DNA of 64,000 nucleotides, from assembly GCA_012064415.1 (NCBI GenBank), contig SSNU01000107.1:1-64000 (forward strand), written 5' to 3'. This stretch comes from Gyrodactylus bullatarudis. Lineage: Eukaryota > Platyhelminthes > Monogenea > Gyrodactylidea > Gyrodactylidae. Position numbers and translations under genes: made by a program. Shown here in pieces: positions 58,424 through 64,000 of this stretch (its first letter is position 1; every line of letters begins with the position of its first letter). The notes beneath the pieces were generated by a model. The model did no database searches. It was not told where the DNA came from and saw only the letters and a program-made list of their open reading frames with translations.

Positions 58424-58933
58424 TTGGTGCCAAACAACAACGATAACTCCGCATCAGCAGAGGAACAGCTCGCCAATGATGACCAAGCCCCTTATAAGCT
58501 GGTCAAGCCTAGAAAAATATTCAACCCAGCCCAGGAAGAAGGTAACACGGAGGAAAATTCAGCATTGGTGCCCAACAACAACAATAACTCCGCATTAGCA
58601 GAGGAACAACTCACCAATGATGACCCAACCCCTCCCCATTCGGCTAACCCCAGACCAACGTTAAACCCAACCCAAAATGAAAACAAGACAACATTGGTGC
58701 CCAACAACAACGATCACTCCGCATCAGCAGAGGAACAACTCACCAATGATGACCTAGCAACAGATTATAAGAAAAGATACTACTCCCAACCCACAGTTAC
58801 AAAAAGATCATCAAACCCCGGACGGAAAAGATGTGCTTCGAATTCACCCAAGCAACAAAAATCAAAAGGGAAGAGTCGAAAAACTATCTCCAAGGGGTCC
58901 AGAGGAATAGAAACATTCTTCCAAAAGAGATAG
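58424..58933 (+). CDS. PLE-type C-terminal ORF with tandem repeats and PIP-like end (family E)
   Basis: 169 residues open. Three tandem copies of a 43-46-residue unit (LVPNNN.NSASAEEQLTNDD plus a proline-rich spacer) are followed by a basic region (PGRKRCASN, KGKSRKTISK) and SRGIETFF (58898-58921) with QKR before TAG. The basic-plus-FF ending, and hammerhead H13 145 bp downstream with CCAAT and TATA, place it as the tail of a PLE ORF whose endonuclease is absent. The start is arbitrary. Confidence 0.5.
   Translation: MVPNNNDNSASAEEQLANDDQAPYKLVKPRKIFNPAQEEGNTEENSALVPNNNNNSALAEEQLTNDDPTPPHSANPRPTLNPTQNENKTTLVPNNNDHSASAEEQLTNDDLATDYKKRYYSQPTVTKRSSNPGRKRCASNSPKQQKSKGKSRKTISKGSRGIETFFQKR
58425..58760 (+). 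repeat. Tandem minisatellite inside the ORF
   Basis: Units start with TTGGTGCC(C/A)AACAACAAC at about 58424, 58565 and 58694. The encoded spacing is 43-46 residues. The first unit has ANDD and the others TNDD, so the copies have diverged. Confidence 0.7.
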
Positions 58934-59077
58934 TAAGGTGTAACACCAACACTGTTCCAACAATCAGAAATCTACCCAACTAACCTCTCCACCCTCCAAC
59001 CGGTTACAAATAAATGCTCTGATTGGCCCATACGAACTTTCACATTTCATTGATTAATATTCTGTATAAATACATAT

Positions 59078-59131
59078 GTCGGTGTAGGGTCTGATGAGAA
59101 CCGACGAAAATAAAGAGCTCATATTCACCCA
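59078..59131 (+). ncRNA. Hammerhead ribozyme motif H13
   Basis: The most canonical copy: GTCGGT arm (59078), stem I GGGT, CTGATGA (59091-59097), GAACCGAC, GAAA (59106-59109), stem III AATA...TATT, cleavage expected after 59126, ACCC closing stem I. TATAAATA (59065-59072) begins 26 nt before the core; ATTGG lies at 59022-59026. AATAAA spans GAAA and stem III. Confidence 0.85.
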
Positions 59132-59561
59132 GAATCTATTTTCGTCTTCTACCTACAAAATGCAAGACATTAGTCAGCAAAATGATAATAAGTTCGCGGA
59201 AATCAGCAATTTAAAGCAAGACAAAAATTTACTATTATGCCATATGAATGAAAACGAAGTAATATCTTTCTCACCATTTTATTGCATTTTTTTATTTTGC
59301 ATTTATTCTATCAATTAAGGTATTTAGGCCTAATTTATGAAAATTTTTCTTTTTTTCGCTTTTGTCTCTTTTTACCCAAACGTACATACATCTTGTCATC
59401 TTTTTTATGAAATTTTTGCCTGAAGGCACCTCAAGTATTTTCGATCCGGTTGAAATTAAAATTTTTTTCAACGGTGAGGTCATAACTTAAATCTAATAAC
59501 TTTAATTAAATCAAACCAAAGACAAACTGGACCCACTAAAACAAACACATGTGGGTATAAG

Positions 59562-59968
59562 TTGAAATGTTTCTGTAACTCGGAATATATAGGAAACACT
59601 TATCGACGCCTTGAAGAAAGGATTAACAAATATCCTTACACTGGGACAACTTCAGTAAGAGAACATTTGAGAGCATGTCAAGAAAAAGCCTCCCCACTAA
59701 ACTTTGAAATTCTTTACAAGCAACCAGGGAAAAACTTAACAGCTCTCAAGACAGCAGAAGCTCTGTTCTTCAAAAAACCGCCGTCATACTGCTAACCCTC
59801 CCCAGACCAACAATAAGAACAGCCCCCAGGAACGAAGAAAAGAAAGATATCACAATCAATTCCCAACCCCAAACCAGAAACACACCGAGAAAAAGAAATA
59901 TGGCCGAAGGTAACCAAGATCAAAAGAAGATAACGAAATACTTCTCCCAAAACTCTACGAATGTGTAG
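59562..59968 (+). pseudogene. PLE GIY-YIG endonuclease with PIP-box tail (family D)
   Basis: 59562-59795 gives CFCNSEYIGNTYRRLEERI, REHLRACQEKASPLNFEILY, GKNLTALKTAEALFF. After a frameshift, the tail frame runs from about 59794 to a TAG at 59966-59968, with TPRKRNMAEGNQD then QKKITKYF (59921-59944) and SQNSTNV. QKKITKYF fits QxxIxx[YF]F. It is a relative of 23905-24195. Confidence 0.7.
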
Positions 59969-59969
59969 G

Positions 59970-60350
59970 ACCACAGGAATCTATTCAAAAACTCACACAA
60001 CCCACATACAAGCATACCCACTCACGGTGTCACTCACCCTTTATCACATGCACACACAAAATATCAGGGGAAAAAGCAATACAGAGTAAGAACTTTCAAG
60101 CAGATTTTTATAATTAATTGAGTTCATTTTTGATCTGAGAGACTGAAAAGAGATAACTTATTTGGAAAAGTTGCCAACTTCCAATCCTCGTATTTGATAA
60201 TTTTCTTGTATAATCAGTTCATACGATCAAAAGTACCATTGATTATCCACGAAACAGATCTTTAGAACCATCCTTCAACATAGATTAAAATTTTTCTTTA
60301 ATGTCCCTTGACAAACCCAATCTGATTCATTCAATTTTATTAAATTTTTT
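59970..60350. other. PLE 3' untranslated region and spacer
   Basis: Pyrimidine/AC-rich sequence after the stop, then AT-rich repeat text shared with 18950-19090 (for example GATTATCC / CTTTAGAACC and ATAGATT). No gene. Confidence 0.4.
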
Positions 60351-60351
60351 G

Positions 60352-60470
60352 ATGGAAGAAGAAGATGATGCCAGTTATTTCATAAATTTCATGGCATTTT
60401 TCACACTAATGAGTATGCCCGAAATAAAGGCCTTATTTGTGATATAACTGGCATCATCTTCTTCTTCCAT
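60352..60470 (+). ncRNA. Hammerhead motif H14 inside a long hairpin
   Basis: 27 bp at 60352-60378 are the exact reverse complement of 60444-60470. Between them lies a hammerhead: GGCAT (60393), TCACA, CTAATGA (60406-60412, one change from the core), GTATGCCC, GAAA (60421-60424), stem III ATAAGG/CCTTAT, cleavage expected after 60437, TGTGA closing stem I. Stem I is thus extended by 27 perfect pairs beyond an internal loop. No good TATA box. Confidence 0.75.
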
Positions 60471-60891
60471 GAAAAATGGACAAAACGTAAACTAGGAATA
60501 TAAATGTATTGCTAGAAGATTTCGAGGCTAAAAATTGTTTAATAAGAGAGATAATTGCAATAATCTACTTGATTAAAAATGAGAAAGGTATTACTTCGTT
60601 TTCATTCATCGTTTTTCAAAAATTGGTAAAAAATCTCGAATTAATTTTTTCATAGTAGTATTCATTGGACATTAACAAATCTTTTCATATATATCTGGTC
60701 GCATAAAGTTGGTTATTAAGGTAATTAGACGAGAAATAAAGAGTGAGAAACATATTATTTCGGTCACTATTTATCTGTAAGAAATAATTATTTAATATCA
60801 TTGAAGATGTTCATAAAAACGGGGCAAGATTTACTCTGAGATAAAATATTAAATCCTGCAATAGTCTAATTTCTGTTGATAATTAACTCAC

Positions 60892-61110
60892 CAATATGAC
60901 TAGCAATCAGGAGTCCTTTTTTTAAGTTCATTAAAGCAATTGAATTAAACTCGATGTTATTTTTACCATCATTTATTGTTAATTTATCAGGTCCAACATA
61001 CATGCTTAGTTTATTGATATTGATAACTTTGTTTAGAGTAACCAATTTTATTTCTTTCTTCGATATTGATGCAGCTATTTTTTTCTTTTTCCCATTATCC
61101 ATCATTAAAA
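60892..61110 (-). CDS. Modular gene, exon (module 1 in window)
   Basis: Acceptor TGTTTTATAAG, exon start 61110, donor GTGAGT beginning at 60891. Length 219 bp, 73 codons, phase 1 on both sides. It contains two in-frame ATGs near its start (MMDNGKKKKIAAS), so it could also be a first coding exon, but the acceptor and multiple-of-three length favour an internal exon with more of the gene to the right. Reads SKKEIKLVTLNKVININKLS, IEFNSIALMNLKKGLLIA. Confidence 0.7.
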
Positions 61111-62033
61111 CTTATAAAACATTGAATCATAAAAAGTTATTATAAAAAATAATATTAACATCAAATTTTTAATAAATATAAATTTACATTGGTATGTTAA
61201 AATAAATTTAGAAATAGAAAATTAAAAACTTTTCCCCCAAGATATATTTCATATTTTCATGAATTTAAAGTAGTATTATTTTATAGCTGTTACAATAATG
61301 GTTGATTTTAACATATTTGAATAGAGCTTTTCCTGATCTTTCGGTCTGTGAAGCTTTCACTGCAAATTGAATTTTCCTAGCAAAGATACATTTCAAAATT
61401 TTCCGGATTTTGAGTTTTCATTAATTTTTTTTCTCAACTTTACTCAACGATTCATTGTTATTTTTAGCGAGTCAATCCTTTTTAAAATATGCTTTATTAA
61501 TTCTTCTTAGCTCTTTAACACTGATGGAGAATTCATGGCGTTTGTTCACTCGAATGCACGGAAATATTGCCAATTTATGAATATTTTAGGAAATTCCGAA
61601 TATAAAATTATCCCAGACTTAAAATATCCAGAAATCGGTTTGGATTAAAAATCATCAAAAAATGGTGAAAATAAAATCTCCCAACAAGAAAGGCTGTCCT
61701 CAAGTTTAAACTCAAAATGTTGAAAGTAAGGTCGAATTTCAGTAATGTTACGAGACGTATTGAAAAAGAATGAATCATGACTTTTTGTCTTGGCTAATTA
61801 CAATTCTAATATATATACAATTCTATAGTGGATGGTCGAAAATCCACTGTACTATTTATCTCTTTCTTTGGTCCAAGGACTCTTAGGTATCCTTATCTAC
61901 ATGTTTAAGTAATGTTTTGTCAATTTAAATATTTGATATTCATTGTTTTTTTTAATATTTTTAATAATATTTATTAAGCAATACATGTGTTATCTATATA
62001 AACATTAAATAAATTCTTCAGTTTTGTGGAAAT
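61111..62033. other. Intron sequence, nothing recognised
   Basis: AT-rich; may include the 3' untranslated region of the adjoining LINE. Confidence 0.35.
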
Positions 62034-63624
62034 TTATAAATTATAAAGTTTTTTAAATTCTTTTTTAAATTCATCATAATCAAGAGTTTTCATCTCATGA
62101 TTAAGTTTTTTAAATATGTTTTTGGCTTTGTTGAAAATTGATAGCTTTTTTAGATTTCCATATTCAGAAACAATGGAGCGTAGGCCTTGACGATTGGAGT
62201 TAGCCAGGGGTGAGAGTTTTATTAGGGTAAATGTTTTGAGTTCTCTTCTTAGCCACAAGGAGTTCTTCGTGGATTTCATTTCAGTTTGGTATGTTGATGA
62301 CAAAAGGCGCGTAAATCTGTCGATTCTTGAATTTAAGTTTTGAAAGCATATTGAAGAATTGAGTATATGACATAAAATTGTAATTAATCTCATCTCCGCA
62401 ACTTGGGTTGTGTCTAAGATTGTTAGGGTTGAACTGGGGTGATGCATTGAAGACATTGATGAACTTTTCTTGGATGGTGTCAGGGTTTTCTTTGATACTA
62501 TGAACGTTTTTATTGGAGAATTTAAAGTATTTGTTCAATTGTTGGTAACCAATTTTGGGTCTTTGTTTAATTTCATTCTTTAGGTTCCTCTCAATACGAG
62601 CATAAGTCATTGATGTTAGAGATGATATTTGATTTTGTGTGTTGATTAGTAATCTTCTTCCATCAGTAACTGAACAGCAGTATTTGAGTTTGTTTTCAAG
62701 ACGATTATTTAGTTTTAATTCGAGATGGTCAATGTTTCTTCTACGCTTTTTAATAGTAGCAATATTATACATTCTATTATAGTAATCAATGATGTTGTTT
62801 GCGTTGATGTAATTCTCGGGCATAATTGTTATTGTTTTGAAGACGTTGTAGTCAGTAAAATCATAGAAAGAATATTCATTATTCGAAGGCATTGAATTTT
62901 CTGTGAGGTGTGTATCAATAATGCAGAAAATTCCTAAGTGATCTTTGTTGTGATATATATTTTGAGTTTCAACATAGAATGACAGAGTTGTGGCATTTAG
63001 AAATATACAGTCAAGAATATTTTGGCCTCGTGTTGGTGTCGATACTATTTGTTTTAGATTGAAAGATTGTAGTAGTATACCAATATCAGAGTTTGGGTTG
63101 TTCCAGTTTTCATTAGGCATGTTAATGTCTCCCAGAAAAATTAAGTCATCATCAAGGGTTAAGTTTTCATCTATAATGTTAGCAAGTTCTATATCAGTTT
63201 GGGAGTTTGTATTAGGTTTTCTGTATAAAAGAGCAATATATATCGATTTGGAACTTCCTATTTTGTTAGCTTTAACGATGAGGAATTCGTTTCCATGAAA
63301 GCTGAATTTGTTTGTTGATGATATTTGTATTGTATTTTTATAATAGTAAATCAGGACACCTCCGTGGGGATCATCAGTTCTGTCAGATCGAATAACACCA
63401 AAGTCTTCAATGTGTAGGCTGTTAGGTATATTTTTATTTGAGAGCCAGGTTTCGGTAAAACAATAGAAGTCATATCTAGTATTAATTAGATGTATCCGTA
63501 ACTGATGAAAAGAAGAGAATAATGAGCGAATGTTTTGGAGAAAAAAGGAGAATTGGAGTCTTGATTGATTCGTCGTCATTGGATTTGTATGAAATTTGTA
63601 ATTACGAGGTAAATGAGTTGTCAA
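62034..63624 (-). pseudogene. APE-type LINE ORF2, RT deleted
   Basis: The 447-residue frame (63624-62281) begins with an apurinic-type endonuclease: LQNIRSLFSSFHQL, CFTETWLSNKN, VIRSDRTDDPHGGVLIYYY, FLGDINMPNENW, ILDCIFLN and NKDHLGIF, so the catalytic N, E, D, N and H positions are visible. A helical linker follows. At about 62330 the sequence passes, in another frame (62456-62034), to what looks like the C-terminal tail (NRQGLRSIVSEYG, FNKAKNIFKKLN, FKKEFKKLYNL). The whole RT domain appears deleted. Best guess CR1/Jockey-like. Confidence 0.8.
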
Positions 63625-63780
63625 GGCCTTCTTCTGTACATGTGTTGTTAATTGGGGGTTATTATTTACATAAGGAGAAACAATTAATATATTTATCGGA
63701 CATAAGTTGCCTGATTTCCTCGAAAATATTTGGAGGTTGCTGACTAGAAGTCATGCTAGTTTAAAGAACGAACGAAAGTT

Positions 63781-63826
63781 GATTGGTGAATAAAGCTTTA
63801 TTTTCGTCGTACCAAACACCGACTTA
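63781..63826 (-). ncRNA. Hammerhead relic H15 lacking the core
   Basis: Minus strand: GTCGGTG, TTTGGT, then ACGAC directly, GAAAATAAAGCTTTATT, CACCAA. Compared with H13 the CTGATGA segment is missing, while stem I (TTGGT/ACCAA) and stem III (AATAAAGCTTTATT) remain. It cannot cleave as written. It lies about 160 bp upstream of the LINE ORF. Confidence 0.5.
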
Positions 63827-64000
63827 ATATATTTATATACATGAAAAATTAGAGAACATAATAATAAAGGCCAATAGCAATCATTCAACTAGTTCTGACA
63901 AATGGGAATAGAGTTTGTTCATCTCTTAAGGGCAGTGAGGAATGCATCTATTGTCTGGACACCGGATGGTACTCTTCTTCTATGCTTTCCTCTTCCCTTT

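Noticed and set aside
1..64000. CRISPR array, tRNA, rRNA or bacterial operon structure
   Set aside because: No regularly spaced repeats, no cloverleaf-like conserved boxes and no rRNA-like conserved stretches were seen.

Overview
This is a visibly AT-rich metazoan genomic window, probably an invertebrate. It has spliceosomal introns with GT..AG borders and a dense, mostly decayed transposon load: Penelope-like elements, Ty3/gypsy, APE-type LINEs, piggyBac, hAT, Mutator/MULE, Tc1/mariner and Ginger/KRBA2-like integrases. The species cannot be named from sequence alone. I found no bacterial features, tRNA, rRNA or CRISPR array.

Underneath the transposons, almost the whole window (4,158 to beyond 61,110) is one minus-strand host gene. 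I reconstruct nine exons, in transcript order 61110-60892, 54988-54755, 34221-33979, 28437-28177, 23426-23190, 21866-21600, 18422-18162, 11795-11502 and 4441-4158. Every internal exon has an AG acceptor and a GTRAG(T/A) donor. Every visible intron is phase 1, every internal exon length is a multiple of three, and each exon encodes one lysine/isoleucine/asparagine-rich block of about 73-98 residues. The blocks look like degenerate copies of one beta-rich module. The 3' end of the gene is in the window; the 5' end is not. I do not recognise the family. A 39-bp candidate micro-exon lies at 41,329-41,367.

The introns hold the mobile elements. The dominant class is Penelope-like elements (PLEs) with GIY-YIG endonucleases, in about five families. 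Their terminal repeats, as complete elements, solo copies and fragments, carry hammerhead-ribozyme motifs; I count about eighteen, on both strands. All share a CTGANGA core, exactly 8 nt, a GAAA core, a stem III hairpin and a stem I that co-varies between copies. A TATA-like box sits 22-26 nt upstream of the core in most copies, and AATAAA often overlaps the GAAA/stem III. Several PLE proteins end in a basic stretch followed by a PCNA-interacting (PIP-box) motif at the extreme C-terminus.

Layout: 1-4.1 kb, Ginger relic, mariner MITE and solo hammerhead repeats downstream of the host gene; 4.2-11.8 kb, last two exons, a dead Tc1-like copy and a MULE with 9-bp target duplications; 11.8-23.4 kb, exons with LINE, MITE and PLE insertions; 23.4-34.2 kb, PLE-rich introns and a gypsy gag-pol relic; 34.2-54.7 kb, a 20-kb intron with LINE, hAT, a nearly intact piggyBac, a perfect 614-bp inverted repeat, a single ambiguous base N, and a 2-kb direct duplication; 54.7-64 kb, two exons, a head-to-head PLE/gypsy junction, PLE 3' ends and an APE-type LINE.
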